A stretch of 40,914 nucleotides of DNA from Candidatus Bathyarchaeota archaeon (GCA_030671315.1 DAOUZW010000001.1:1-40914); one strand, 5' to 3'. Shown: positions 32,521 to 40,914, counted from the stretch's first letter. Notes: generated by a model not told the origin, from the sequence alone. Numbers and translations are program-made.

Positions 32521-33519
32521 TTGACGATACTTCTACTTAGAGACCAAGATATCAAAAAACAATTAGAGATTAATGAAGTTCTTGAGGTTGTCGAACAGGC
32601 TTTCCGAGAAAAAGGTTTAGGCAAAGTACAGATGCCTGCTAAGACATATCTATATTACGAACGGTATGATGGCGACCTCAGAGTCATGCCAGCATATATG
32701 GAATCAATGGATATATCAGCTGTCAAAGTTGTGAATGTACATCCTAAGAATAGAACCTATAATCTCCCAACAGTAATGGCGATAATAATTTTAATCGATC
32801 CAAAAACCGGATCCCCCCAAGCAATTATGGATGGAACAGAAATAACTTCAGCAAGAACAGGTGCAGCTGCTGGAGTTGCAACTAAATATCTTGCGAAAGA
32901 AGGAGCCATAAAACTGGGAATAGTTGGTGCTGGCGTTCAGGCAACGAAGCAACTATCGTATATCAGTCAAGTAAGAGAACTTCTTGAAGTTAGAGTATAT
33001 GATAAAAGTGATGAAACTAAGAAAAAATTTGTCCAGACTGCCAAAGAAAAATATCCTAAACTGAAAATCATTCCAACAGGGAGTATTGAAGAAGCAGTAC
33101 AATATCAGGATGTAGTATGTACGGTCACGCCATCAAGGAAACCAATCATAATGAATGATTGGATAGAAGATGGTACACACATAAATGCTATTGGAGCCGA
33201 TGCCCAAGGCAAACAGGAATTAGATCCTGCGATTCTTAAAAGATCAAAAATCTATGTTGATGATTGGGATCAAGCCTCCCATAGTGGAGAGATAAATGTT
33301 CCAATAAGCAAAGGTCTCATCAGTAGAGACGATATCTATGGCCAATTGGGAGAAGTAGTAGCCGGTAAAAAGAAAGGTCGAACATCAAAAAAAGAAATAA
33401 CTGTATTCGATTCTACAGGACTTGCAATACAGGATGCAGTCGTTGCTAAGCTTGTTCATAAAAAAGCTTCAGATAAGAAAGCAGGTACTGAATTTCAATT
33501 ATCAATTCTCTTTAAGTGA
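32521..33519 (+). CDS. ala: Alanine dehydrogenase / ornithine cyclodeaminase-family NAD-dependent enzyme
   Basis: A 332-aa protein of the mu-crystallin/ornithine cyclodeaminase family. The substrate-site lysine lies in ISAVKVVNVHPKN, the NAD-binding Rossmann motif is GIVGAGVQATKQL, and the TSARTGAAAGVATKYLA segment is typical. The TGS and GADAQGKQELD motifs favour archaeal alanine dehydrogenase, like the Archaeoglobus enzyme, over cyclodeaminase, but both remain possible. TTG start at 32521, with a TATA-like ATTTTATATC near 32476. An aminotransferase follows, so an amino-acid/2-oxoacid role is likely. Confidence 0.82.
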   Translation: MTILLLRDQDIKKQLEINEVLEVVEQAFREKGLGKVQMPAKTYLYYERYDGDLRVMPAYMESMDISAVKVVNVHPKNRTYNLPTVMAIIILIDPKTGSPQAIMDGTEITSARTGAAAGVATKYLAKEGAIKLGIVGAGVQATKQLSYISQVRELLEVRVYDKSDETKKKFVQTAKEKYPKLKIIPTGSIEEAVQYQDVVCTVTPSRKPIIMNDWIEDGTHINAIGADAQGKQELDPAILKRSKIYVDDWDQASHSGEINVPISKGLISRDDIYGQLGEVVAGKKKGRTSKKEITVFDSTGLAIQDAVVAKLVHKKASDKKAGTEFQLSILFK

Positions 33520-33615
33520 CCAATCATCCTTAAATAATCGATGAACATTTGACTTTTGAATCATCTTCCATAATAGAGAAGAAATAAGAAAAATAGTTCC
33601 AAGGTAGATTTGATA

Positions 33616-34800
33616 ATGGGAAATACAGAACTTCCATCACACGCTGAAAGAATGACTCGAACAGGAACCGAAACAGCTTTTGAAGTATTTGCTATGGCCA
33701 AAGAAATAGAGAAAACAGGGGTAAAAGTGAACCATTTTGAAATGGGAGAACCAGATTTCGACACCCCTGAAAATATTAAAGATGCGGCTAGAAAAGCTCT
33801 AGCGTCAGGATTTACTCATTACACTGCGGCCCAAGGAATACTTGAACTTAGACAGGCAATAGCAGAAAACATATCAAACGATTTTGATGTAGACATAGAC
33901 CCGGAAAAAGAAGTTGTTGTAATGCCGGGTGCGAAACCAGGAATCTTCATGAGCATACTAGCCACCGTCGATCCTGGTGATGAAGTTATAATGCCCAATC
34001 CATCTTTTCCAATCTATGAATCGGTTGTGAATTTAGTAAAGGCAAAACCTGTTCCAATCCCTTTGAAAGAAGAAAACGACTTCAGGCTAAATCCAGAAGA
34101 TGTCAGGAATAAGATTACCGATAAGACTAAGATGTTAATATTGAATTCACCTCACAATCCTTGTGGATCAAGTCTTCTAAAGAACGAAGTTGAAGAGCTA
34201 GCTGAGTTGGCTAAGGAGAATAACATCTTGGTAATGTCTGATGAGATTTATTCTAAGATCATCTATGAGGGCAAACATTACAGCATGCTATCTGTACCTG
34301 ATATGAAAGAGAGAACAATTTTAGTGCATGGATTCTCTAAGACCTATGCTATGACTGGATGGCGTCTCGGATATTCTGTAGGAAATCCTAAGGTTATTGC
34401 ACATATGGCCAAGTTACAAGTGAATATATCATCTTGTGCTGCAGCATTCACCCAAATGGCTGGAATAGAGGCATTAACTGGACCACAAGACACTGTGACC
34501 AATATGGTTGGAGAATATGAGAAGAGAAGAAACGCTATAGTTGAAGCGTTGAACTCGATCAAAGGAATATCGTGTAAGAAACCATCTGGAGCCTTCTACG
34601 CATTTCCTAACATAACAAAAACTGGAATGAAGTCAAAAGAATTAATGATGCACCTACTCAATAAAGCGCATGTTGCTGCTTTACATGGAACCGCTTTCGG
34701 AGAATATGGTGAAGGCTACATGAGATTTTCATACGCCACAAGTCTAGAAAACATAAAGGAAGGGGTGGAGAAAGTTAAAGTCGCCGTAGAAAAACTTTAA
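33616..34800 (+). CDS. Class I PLP-dependent aminotransferase (aspartate aminotransferase-like)
   Basis: A 394-aa fold-type I aminotransferase. FEMGEPDFDTP at the N-terminus, NSPHNPCGSSL (Asn contacting PLP), MSDEIYSKIIYEG (Asp pairing with the pyridine nitrogen), HGFSKTYAMTGWRLGY (Schiff-base lysine) and MRFSYATS (carboxylate-binding Arg) are all present. Substrate could be aspartate, alanine or aromatic amino acids. A TTG at 33610 is in frame, but AAGGT lies too close to it, so the ATG at 33616 is preferred. It follows the alanine dehydrogenase-like gene. Confidence 0.92.
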   Translation: MGNTELPSHAERMTRTGTETAFEVFAMAKEIEKTGVKVNHFEMGEPDFDTPENIKDAARKALASGFTHYTAAQGILELRQAIAENISNDFDVDIDPEKEVVVMPGAKPGIFMSILATVDPGDEVIMPNPSFPIYESVVNLVKAKPVPIPLKEENDFRLNPEDVRNKITDKTKMLILNSPHNPCGSSLLKNEVEELAELAKENNILVMSDEIYSKIIYEGKHYSMLSVPDMKERTILVHGFSKTYAMTGWRLGYSVGNPKVIAHMAKLQVNISSCAAAFTQMAGIEALTGPQDTVTNMVGEYEKRRNAIVEALNSIKGISCKKPSGAFYAFPNITKTGMKSKELMMHLLNKAHVAALHGTAFGEYGEGYMRFSYATSLENIKEGVEKVKVAVEKL

Positions 34801-34930
34801 AATTCAACCTGAATATTTTTTCTTCCTTTAATTATCCTTTTCAATATCTTATCCAGAGTCTATTCTGAATGAATACTAATCTGGACGTAGATAACAATCA
34901 GGTTAATGATAATTTCTCGGAGAGTAATAA

Positions 34931-35875
34931 ATGAAAATTAAATTTGGAGTACAGTTTTGGCAAGAAGAGTTTGATATTTTTCACTTAAGAAATGCAGTCA
35001 AAGAAGTGGAAGATATGGGTTTTAAGTCTGCATGGATCTATGATCATTTCTATCCTATGTCAAAGGCTACAAGTTATAATATGCTTGAAGCTTGGACTCT
35101 TCTTCCTTTTCTAGCTGCTGCAACAGAGAAAATCAGATTGGGCGTATTAGTGACTTGTAATTCTTATAGACATCCCTCAATACTGGCAAAGATTGCTTCT
35201 ACAGTTGATATAATAAGCAAAGGAAGATTGGAATTTGGAATTGGTGCTGGATGGTTTGAAGAGGAATATGATGCTTATGGTATACCTTTTCCAAACGCCG
35301 GGATTAGATTAGACCAGATGGCCGAAGCTACTGTTCTAATTAAAAAAATATGGATGGACGAAAAGATCAATTTCAGAGGCGAATACTACATTGCAAATGA
35401 TTTGATATCCTTTCCAAAACCAGTTCAGAAGCCTCATCCACCAATAATGATTGGTGGTAAAGGTGATATCTTATTGAAAATAGCAGCTCAACACGCAGAT
35501 AATGTAAACCTAGTAAATTGTACTCCAGAAGAATATGGAAAAAGACTAGAATTGTTAAAGAATTACTGTGAAAAAAATGATAGAGATTACAATTCCATAA
35601 CAAAAAGTTGGCATGGTCTAATAATTTTTACAGAAAAAGAAAAAGCAAAAAAAATGATTTTGAAATTCAAAGAGAATTCTCGTATTAAAAGTATTCAAGA
35701 AACCAGTTTGGAAGAACTTATGAATAGAGTGATTGTAGGAACTCCAGAAGATTGTGTTGATAAAATACAGGACTACATTAATTTTGGAGCTGAATATTTT
35801 ATACCACACTTCGCGTTCTCTGATAAACTTGAGAGTGAACAGATCTTCATAGATGAAATATCATCATGTTTCTAA
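34931..35875 (+). CDS. Luciferase-like (LLM class) flavin/F420-dependent oxidoreductase
   Basis: A 314-aa TIM-barrel protein of the bacterial luciferase-like superfamily. FGVQFWQE, WIYDHFYPM, EKIRLGVLVTCNSYRHPSILAKIASTVDIISKGRLEFGIGAGW and KPHPPIMIGGKG are family landmarks. Archaeal members often use coenzyme F420; the family includes methylene-H4MPT reductase (Mer), which would fit the H4MPT-type pterin genes nearby, but this protein looks like a general family member rather than Mer. GGAGAG 6 nt before the ATG supports the start. Confidence 0.88.
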   Translation: MKIKFGVQFWQEEFDIFHLRNAVKEVEDMGFKSAWIYDHFYPMSKATSYNMLEAWTLLPFLAAATEKIRLGVLVTCNSYRHPSILAKIASTVDIISKGRLEFGIGAGWFEEEYDAYGIPFPNAGIRLDQMAEATVLIKKIWMDEKINFRGEYYIANDLISFPKPVQKPHPPIMIGGKGDILLKIAAQHADNVNLVNCTPEEYGKRLELLKNYCEKNDRDYNSITKSWHGLIIFTEKEKAKKMILKFKENSRIKSIQETSLEELMNRVIVGTPEDCVDKIQDYINFGAEYFIPHFAFSDKLESEQIFIDEISSCF

Positions 35876-35933
35876 TAACTTCAGCCATCATAATCACTAC
35901 AGCATAAATGAATGATGAAGAAATGGGATTTTA

Positions 35934-36977
35934 ATGCCAATTCCAATCATCCAATACATTATTGCATTAGGCATTGGCATGAGTACTGGATTAGTATTAC
36001 AAAGAGGAAGAGTGTGTACCAATTCAGCATTTAGAAATCTACTTTTAATAAGGAATGGTGAGCTTAGTACTATTATACCAGTTACCGTAGCTATAACGGT
36101 TACAGGATACTTTCTACTAACTTCAATACCAGGTTACGAGTTCAGTTCTAATCCAATCCATTTCTCGTTTATCTTTTTACCAATAGGCGCATTTATTTTC
36201 GGTTTGGGAACAGTTTTCGCAGGTGGATGTGCTGGAGGAGTCTGCTATCGAGTAGGAGAAGGTAATGTCAAATCGCTAATTGCTTTATTGGGATTTATTT
36301 CAGGAATTGGAATTTTAGCTGCTGGGATAATCGCAGAAGTTTTTCAATCTCTGAACAGTAGCTCATTAATTTTAATTAATAATCAAACTCCTTCTCTAGA
36401 ACAATTTGCACCAAGAAGTATTTGGACCATCATTATTGTTTTTGGTTCGTGTTTGTTAGTGTATTTCTTTTATCTCAAGAATGCTGAACATAAATTAACT
36501 CATCTACGCCCAGAGTGGACACCCATTATAAGCGGGATATTACTGGGTGTATTAGGAATCTTTACTAAATATTTCTCCAGCTTACCTCCGATTTATCGTA
36601 ATTTTGGATTGTCTACTGTTGATGGAATTGCAAATATTGCTCAGAGTATTGTTACATTTCAATTGTTTAATTGGGCGGGATTTTTCATGATTGGATTAAT
36701 TGGTGGATCCTTTTTATCATCTTTAAACATCAAAGAATTTGAAATAATAATCCCAACTCGAAAAGATGTTTTTCAATTCTTCGGTGGTGGATTTCTTCTT
36801 GGAATCGGTGCTATGATGGCTGGTGGATGTAATATTGGCCACATATTTAGTGGAATTCCAGAGTTGGGAATTTCCTCATTTTTTGCTATGATTTTTATTA
36901 TATTTGGTAATTGGATAGGCTCATACCTGCAATACATTAAATGGAAAAATGAGTGGCCTGAATCAACACCAAAGTAA
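35934..36977 (+). CDS. YeeE/YedE-family (TsuA-like) sulfur-compound transporter
   Basis: A 347-aa membrane protein with about nine or ten helices, made of two related halves. It keeps the cysteines that pass thiosulfate in TsuA: QRGRVCTNSAFR near the N-terminus, FAGGCAGGVCYRVGEG in the first half and MMAGGCNIGHIFSG in the second. Homologues import thiosulfate or, in selenium contexts, other sulfur/selenium species. No TusA-like or sulfurtransferase gene is adjacent. ATG start at 35934. Confidence 0.88.
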   Translation: MPIPIIQYIIALGIGMSTGLVLQRGRVCTNSAFRNLLLIRNGELSTIIPVTVAITVTGYFLLTSIPGYEFSSNPIHFSFIFLPIGAFIFGLGTVFAGGCAGGVCYRVGEGNVKSLIALLGFISGIGILAAGIIAEVFQSLNSSSLILINNQTPSLEQFAPRSIWTIIIVFGSCLLVYFFYLKNAEHKLTHLRPEWTPIISGILLGVLGIFTKYFSSLPPIYRNFGLSTVDGIANIAQSIVTFQLFNWAGFFMIGLIGGSFLSSLNIKEFEIIIPTRKDVFQFFGGGFLLGIGAMMAGGCNIGHIFSGIPELGISSFFAMIFIIFGNWIGSYLQYIKWKNEWPESTPK

Positions 36978-37062
36978 GTGTAAGAGTATTGTGAAAGCTT
37001 ATGCTAACTTATTTGTTTAATCTGTAACTCTTTTTGGTTCCAATTTGATAGGTGTAAGAGTA
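36978..37062 (+). repeat. 11-bp direct repeat upstream of mptA
   Basis: GTGTAAGAGTA occurs at 36978-36988 and again at 37052-37062, starts 74 bases apart, in the 165-base gap before mptA. Spaced exact repeats in a promoter region can be binding sites for a regulator. No coding frame or RNA is recognised in the gap. Confidence 0.35.
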
Positions 37063-37142
37063 CGCTACAGAAGGTCTAATAGAAACAAGATAATTGTATA
37101 GGATTCTTACCAGAACATAATCGTCAACAAAGGTGAAGTAGG

Positions 37143-38102
37143 TTGAGTTATCCAATCGAATTGCTAGATAGAGTAACTGATATTCAGACCATAAAGCCAA
37201 AAATCCCGGTAAAACTGACTAGAGTTGGAGTGAAAAATCTAAAGTTAAATCTGCAGATCACAAGTGGAAAAGGCACACTATCTCTTATCCCAATGATCGA
37301 TCTCTTCGTAGATTTGCCAAGCGATAAAAGAGGTGTTCACCTATCCAGGGATCCAGAATTAATGCACGAGATTCTTCTAGAAGAAATGGATACCAAAACT
37401 AATCGAGTTGAAGACTTTTGTGAAAATATTGCACACCGACTATTAGATAAACACACTTACTCAAATAGAGCTGAAGTCCGTCTAAAAAGCGATTACATTA
37501 CAATCAATAAATCTCCACAAGGTAAAACATCACAAGAACCATGTAAGATTCTTGCGTCAGTAACTGCCGTGAGAAAAAATTCGAACATAGTTGTGAATCG
37601 GACAGTTGGAGTAAGTGTTGTAGGCTTCACAGCATGTCCATGCACACAGAATCTTTTACAAGCTCTTGCAGAAGATAGACTTCGTAAACTGGACTATGAA
37701 GAAGCCGACGTTAAGAAAATAGTCAAAAATATGCCACTGGCAACACATACTCAACGGACTACTGGAACTATTATCATGCAAGTACCTAAGGGATTCTCAC
37801 TGGATGTAGAAGATCTTGTTGAGATAATAGGAGCCTCCATGAGTGGACAAACACATGCAGTTCTTAAACGTCCTTCTGAAGCGTCGGTTGTTATCGACGC
37901 TCATGAAAAAACACGATTCACAGAAGATGTTGTTAGAGAAATGCTCAAGACATTAGCTAAAAAATATTCTAATTTTCCTAGCGACACACGTATTATAGTA
38001 CAGGCACACAGCCTAGAGAGTGTTCATAAGCACGATATTATGGCCGAGAGAGTATCAACTCTCGAAGAGATTCTGAATGAAATTAATACAAATTCTAGCT
38101 AA
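37143..38102 (+). CDS. mptA: GTP cyclohydrolase MptA (GTP cyclohydrolase IV)
   Basis: Opens the pterin pathway by converting GTP to the 7,8-dihydroneopterin cyclic phosphate used for tetrahydromethanopterin or archaeal folate. The 319-aa protein belongs to the FolE2/MptA family: SLIPMIDLFVDLPSDKRGVHLSRDPE, then GVSVVGFTACPCTQNLL with the metal-site cysteine, THTQRTTGTI, and HKRPSEASVV-like LKRPSEASVVIDAHEKTRFTEDVVREML. The TTG at 37143 has GGTGA (37132-37136) 6 nt upstream. Its end overlaps the convergent mptE gene by 8 bases. Confidence 0.95.
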   Translation: MSYPIELLDRVTDIQTIKPKIPVKLTRVGVKNLKLNLQITSGKGTLSLIPMIDLFVDLPSDKRGVHLSRDPELMHEILLEEMDTKTNRVEDFCENIAHRLLDKHTYSNRAEVRLKSDYITINKSPQGKTSQEPCKILASVTAVRKNSNIVVNRTVGVSVVGFTACPCTQNLLQALAEDRLRKLDYEEADVKKIVKNMPLATHTQRTTGTIIMQVPKGFSLDVEDLVEIIGASMSGQTHAVLKRPSEASVVIDAHEKTRFTEDVVREMLKTLAKKYSNFPSDTRIIVQAHSLESVHKHDIMAERVSTLEEILNEINTNSS

Positions 38103-38871
38103 CTATCTTAACAAGTTCAGAAAAACTAACATTTTTAAATCTTCTAATATTTTCACTACGTCCTGTTACATTATATAGAGGCATTTCAACCTTAGATGAA
38201 AGCCATTCAAGTAAATCCTTACAGACTTTTAGTTTCAAGATTTTTTCTTCCTGAGATCTTACTTTTTCTTTGGAATATTTACCGATTTTTTGACCTAGAT
38301 CCATTCCAGCTAAGACTATCATACTAGGTTTCATAGAAGCTGCAAAGAAGACTGCTCTGTCACCATCTGTGAATCCCCCGAAATTGTAAACGTTGATTGT
38401 TGGTTTGACTTGAGTAGTTCCGATGATGTTTACGAATTTTGGAACATATTTTTTTAATTGGGTGATATTGTCTCCATGACCGTGGATTACCATTGTTGAG
38501 CCTAGTCTATTTGCATTAAGTAGATCCTCAATTTTCCCATCAAGATCACTTACAATGAACTGTGGAGTCAATTCCACGACCTTTTGCAAGGCTGTAGTTG
38601 CACCGTCGGCCGAAATTATTGAAAATTTTTCTAATAACCCTTCTTTTTGTAATTGATACAGATTTTCCTTCAATGATGGACCAGCTCCAAAAACTAGAAC
38701 TGGTTTGTCTGTTATGAGTTTCTCCATGGATTCTGGATGAATAGCCTTTTTGGATATTAGTCTGCTTAGAATATCAGTCGCTCTTTGATCCTCATTCATA
38801 TCATAGTTGAATAACTTATTTATTCTATCATACCATTTCCACCATTCTTCGAGGCTAATTACCGGTTTCAT
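38095..38871 (-). CDS. mptE: 6-hydroxymethyl-7,8-dihydropterin pyrophosphokinase MptE (DUF115)
   Basis: Activates 6-hydroxymethyl-dihydropterin with ATP, the same pathway as MptA. The 258-aa protein has the DUF115 blocks VLVFGAGPSLKEN, IISADGATTAL, FIVSDLDG and VIHGHGDN, and NVYNFGGFTDGDRAVFFA. A GTG at 38895 is in frame, but a CATAAATATG TATA-like element at 38896-38905 would put transcription start near 38875, favouring the ATG at 38871 with a nearly leaderless mRNA. The convergent overlap with mptA ties two pathway genes together physically. Confidence 0.92.
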   Translation of the reverse strand: MKPVISLEEWWKWYDRINKLFNYDMNEDQRATDILSRLISKKAIHPESMEKLITDKPVLVFGAGPSLKENLYQLQKEGLLEKFSIISADGATTALQKVVELTPQFIVSDLDGKIEDLLNANRLGSTMVIHGHGDNITQLKKYVPKFVNIIGTTQVKPTINVYNFGGFTDGDRAVFFAASMKPSMIVLAGMDLGQKIGKYSKEKVRSQEEKILKLKVCKDLLEWLSSKVEMPLYNVTGRSENIRRFKNVSFSELVKIVS

Positions 38872-38895
38872 TCGATCATTGCCACTTCGTTTCAC

Positions 38896-38905
38896 ATATT
38901 TATGA
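38896..38905 (-). promoter_or_regulatory. TATA-like element for mptE
   Basis: On the minus strand this reads CATAAATATG. The expected transcript start is about 38875, four bases before the ATG at 38871, so a leaderless or nearly leaderless transcript is predicted. In the short divergent gap, ATAGTATATTTG around 38920 may be the corresponding element for the plus-strand DUF1464 gene. Confidence 0.4.
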
Positions 38906-38954
38906 TAGGGAAGAATACAAATAGTATATTTGTAGATTTTTTTGGGGGTTCAAA

Positions 38955-40079
38955 TTGAGAGCGTTAGGGATAGACCCTGGAACGAAGAATTTTGATCTTT
39001 GCTGTATAGAGGATAGTGTGGATAATGTTGTTCTTGACAAGTCAATTTCTACAGAGATTGTTGCTAAAAATCCTGATCATGTCTTTGAGATAATTAAGAG
39101 TACTGAATCAGATGTTATTGTGGGACCATCTGGATATGGACTAGAATTCAAACATATCTCGGAATTTACGGAAGAAGATGTGGCTTTAACGACTCTTGAC
39201 AAAATTGAAGATGTGAATATCCCGGTTCTTTCTGGATTACGAAAATTATTATGGATGATGAAAAATGCCAGATTGAATGCATATTCACTGCCAGGCGTTG
39301 TACTTTTGCCAACTATCCCTCAATATAGAAAAATGAATAAGATAGATATGGGGACAGCTGATAAAACATGTGTCGCAGCTTTTGCAATCTGGGATCAAGC
39401 TGAAGAATATAAAATTCAATATAACAATGCAAATTTGATCTGTATCGAAATGGGATTCGGCTATAATGCTGCTATGGCCGTGGAAAATGGACAGATCATC
39501 GATGCTGTTGGTGGAACAATCTTTCCTGGCCCTGGTTATCTGAGTTTGGGTCAAATGGATGGTGAATTAGCTTACCTTTTAGGAGAGTTTAGTAAACTGA
39601 AACTCTTCGAAGCTGGTGCGACATTCATCGCCGCAAATAGAATCCTGGACGTAGAGGATTTCTCTGCAAACCTTCTTAGAGATGAATACAATAAAGCCTG
39701 GGAAAGTCTTAAGGAGGGAATAGTTAAGGCTGTTGCACTGCTTTTGACTTCTTTCAAAAACCAACCAAGAGAAATAATCTTGACAGGGAGATTATCTAGA
39801 AATAAAGAAATCTATGATGACCTAAAGCAAAGATTAGATGAACAATTTAAAATACCTACACGAAATCCCATACACAGATTTACAAAAGAGGCCAAAGATG
39901 TCGCTCAGGGAGCAGCAATATTATCAAACGGAATAGCAAGAGGTGAATATAGTGATTTGGTTAAACAAATGAAAATTACAGATACAAAAGGAACTGTTTT
40001 AGACTATGTTCTATACCCGGAGGTAAGAAGAAAAGAGATCATAAAAAAATTGAGAAGCGTTGAAAAAATTTCTACATAA
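38955..40079 (+). CDS. DUF1464 family kinase-like (ASKHA) protein
   Basis: A 374-aa archaeal protein of the DUF1464 family, distantly related to acetate/butyrate kinases and other ASKHA ATPases. ALGIDPGTKNFDLC is the first phosphate loop, CIEMGFGYNAAMAVENGQIIDAVGGTIFPGPG resembles the second, and IILTGRLSRNKEIYDDL the third. Butyrate kinase activity has been predicted for the family but I know of no proof. The TTG at 38955 follows GGGGGTT. Placed between mptE and beta-RFAP synthase, it might take part in cofactor synthesis (inference). Confidence 0.85.
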   Translation: MRALGIDPGTKNFDLCCIEDSVDNVVLDKSISTEIVAKNPDHVFEIIKSTESDVIVGPSGYGLEFKHISEFTEEDVALTTLDKIEDVNIPVLSGLRKLLWMMKNARLNAYSLPGVVLLPTIPQYRKMNKIDMGTADKTCVAAFAIWDQAEEYKIQYNNANLICIEMGFGYNAAMAVENGQIIDAVGGTIFPGPGYLSLGQMDGELAYLLGEFSKLKLFEAGATFIAANRILDVEDFSANLLRDEYNKAWESLKEGIVKAVALLLTSFKNQPREIILTGRLSRNKEIYDDLKQRLDEQFKIPTRNPIHRFTKEAKDVAQGAAILSNGIARGEYSDLVKQMKITDTKGTVLDYVLYPEVRRKEIIKKLRSVEKIST

Positions 40080-40107
40080 AAAATTTTATCTCTGTTTTTA
40101 GTTACTG

Positions 40108-40914
40108 CTATTTTCTAATTCTTATTTGAGCTCCTTTGTTATCTGCCTTCACGATAAAGACTTGTCCACCTACTCGTTCATCAAGAAGAGTCTGCAAACT
40201 GGATTGGACACTCTTGGCCTGTCTTTTACCTTTTACCAATCCATAAGATGTTGGGCCCCATGAACTTTGTCCCACTCCATACGCTCCTAATCTTGTCATG
40301 CTCTCTATACACTTCTTCACTTCAATACTAGAGTATGTCCCTCCTTGAATAGGAGAGAAATTTTTTCCAACAATACTCTGAATTCTAGTTAGTGCGTCTC
40401 CAAAATTTTCAATATCGTTTTCCATCAATGATGGTAATACCCTCATCATTATCAAACGACATATTCGACCAACGTCAGATGGTGGCATGGCAGGTAATCT
40501 TTTGAATGCACGTGCTTCTTCTTTATCAGTAAATCCTCGTTTTACATCTGGAATGGCCACAACAAACATCCAGTCTTCAGGAAAAGCATGATGGAAAAGT
40601 ATTGGTGGAATGTTTGGTTTAATGGTGTATTTGTTTTTTCCAATCTTTTTTCCACCATCAATTACAAACCCGCCATGCTGAAAAATTGCTGTTCCAATTC
40701 CAGAGACACTACCTCGATCCATAACTAGTGCTAAATCGTTGATTGTAGCCTTGATATGAAATATTTTAGCGAAAGATGTGGCTACAGCTAATGTTATTTG
40801 GGTAATTGAACCTAAACCAACATGCTCAGGAATTTTGTGCTTCAAGTTTAGAGTTACGTTTTCTTTTATATCATATTTTTTGCGTAATCTTGTAATGAAC
40901 TGCTTGCATATTTC
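40108..40914 (-). CDS. mptG: Beta-ribofuranosylaminobenzene 5'-phosphate synthase (beta-RFAP synthase), 5' end outside window
   Basis: Condenses 4-hydroxybenzoate or p-aminobenzoate with PRPP, the committed step for the arm of methanopterin. The visible 268 codons run to the right edge without a start; an in-frame TTG at 40845 is internal to the conserved region. Features are the GHMP-like glycine loop IPEHVGLGSITQITLAVA, the VMDRGSVSGIGTAIFQHGGFVIDGG block, and YGVGQSSWGPTSYGLV. Together with mptA and mptE it shows that this organism makes a tetrahydromethanopterin-type C1 carrier. Confidence 0.92.
   Translation of the reverse strand, partial: EICKQFITRLRKKYDIKENVTLNLKHKIPEHVGLGSITQITLAVATSFAKIFHIKATINDLALVMDRGSVSGIGTAIFQHGGFVIDGGKKIGKNKYTIKPNIPPILFHHAFPEDWMFVVAIPDVKRGFTDKEEARAFKRLPAMPPSDVGRICRLIMMRVLPSLMENDIENFGDALTRIQSIVGKNFSPIQGGTYSSIEVKKCIESMTRLGAYGVGQSSWGPTSYGLVKGKRQAKSVQSSLQTLLDERVGGQVFIVKADNKGAQIRIRK

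Noticed and set aside
38940..38960. GGGGGTTCAAATTGAG resembles a tRNA T-arm
   Set aside because: The 3' half does not pair with the GGGGG, there is no acceptor or anticodon arm within 80 bases, and mptE and DUF1464 leave only a short gap.
1..40914. CRISPR array, insertion sequence, prophage or defence island
   Set aside because: I found no regularly spaced repeats, transposase or integrase motifs, or defence-gene domains. Nearly every base is accounted for by conserved housekeeping genes.

Overview
This is an AT-rich archaeal chromosome segment carrying almost only housekeeping genes. The evidence for Archaea is the mix of eukaryote-like information-processing genes (Rpo4, Rpo11, TFS, PCNA, PriS/PriL, GINS, aIF2-alpha, aIF5A, deoxyhypusine synthase, Dph2, Nob1, Csl4, Nop10, L21e, L10e, L44e, S27e), an archaeal lipid gene (CDP-archaeol synthase), tetrahydromethanopterin-type pterin genes and TATA-like promoters. 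The lineage is inferred, not shown: a TACK-group archaeon, perhaps Bathyarchaeia-like, is my best guess from the low GC, the many UUG starts, the H4MPT genes and an OSTC-like oligosaccharyltransferase subunit. I see no insertion sequence, prophage, CRISPR array, rRNA or tRNA gene, and no gene-free stretch above 300 bases.

Layout. 1-2030: start of htpX (minus), nicotinate phosphoribosyltransferase and a VTT/DedA membrane protein. 2065-5535 (minus): aIF5A, deoxyhypusine synthase (which modifies aIF5A), SRP54, then L21e and Rpo4. 5652-9424 (plus): NAD kinase, then a ribosomal/tRNA maturation run of Nob1, DUF655, KsgA/Dim1 and TrmJ. 9510-19591 (plus): a long information-processing block of L10e, Dph2, METTL5-like methyltransferase, Csl4, Rpo11, RNase III-like protein, DUF99, TFS, PCNA, PriL, PriS, GINS, L44e, S27e, aIF2-alpha and Nop10. 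19692-22442 (minus): the STT3/AglB oligosaccharyltransferase. 22570-25812 (plus): IleRS. 25893-31241: SGNH hydrolase, a membrane zinc-ribbon protein, a PreA-like flavoprotein, GcvH, a small zinc-ribbon protein, an OSTC/DC2-like OST subunit, CDP-archaeol synthase and a RadB-like ATPase. 31385-36977 (plus): Clp1/Grc3 kinase, alanine dehydrogenase-like enzyme, class I aminotransferase, luciferase-like oxidoreductase and a YeeE/TsuA transporter. 37143-40914: MptA, MptE, DUF1464 kinase-like protein and beta-RFAP synthase, a pterin-cofactor group.

The most striking observation is at the start of aIF2-alpha. Its conserved N-terminal strand is encoded upstream of the first canonical start codon, the open frame runs back to the TAG stop of S27e in the same frame, and there is no ATG, GTG or TTG in that stretch. 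Instead a strong Shine-Dalgarno sits 8 nt before an ATC codon, and this segment has been duplicated in tandem (48 bp, about 85% identical), giving two ATC sites. This suggests AUC initiation of a translation initiation factor, reminiscent of the AUU start of bacterial infC, or alternatively amber readthrough from S27e. A second notable item is a clear relative of the eukaryotic OST subunit OSTC/DC2 in the same window as STT3.
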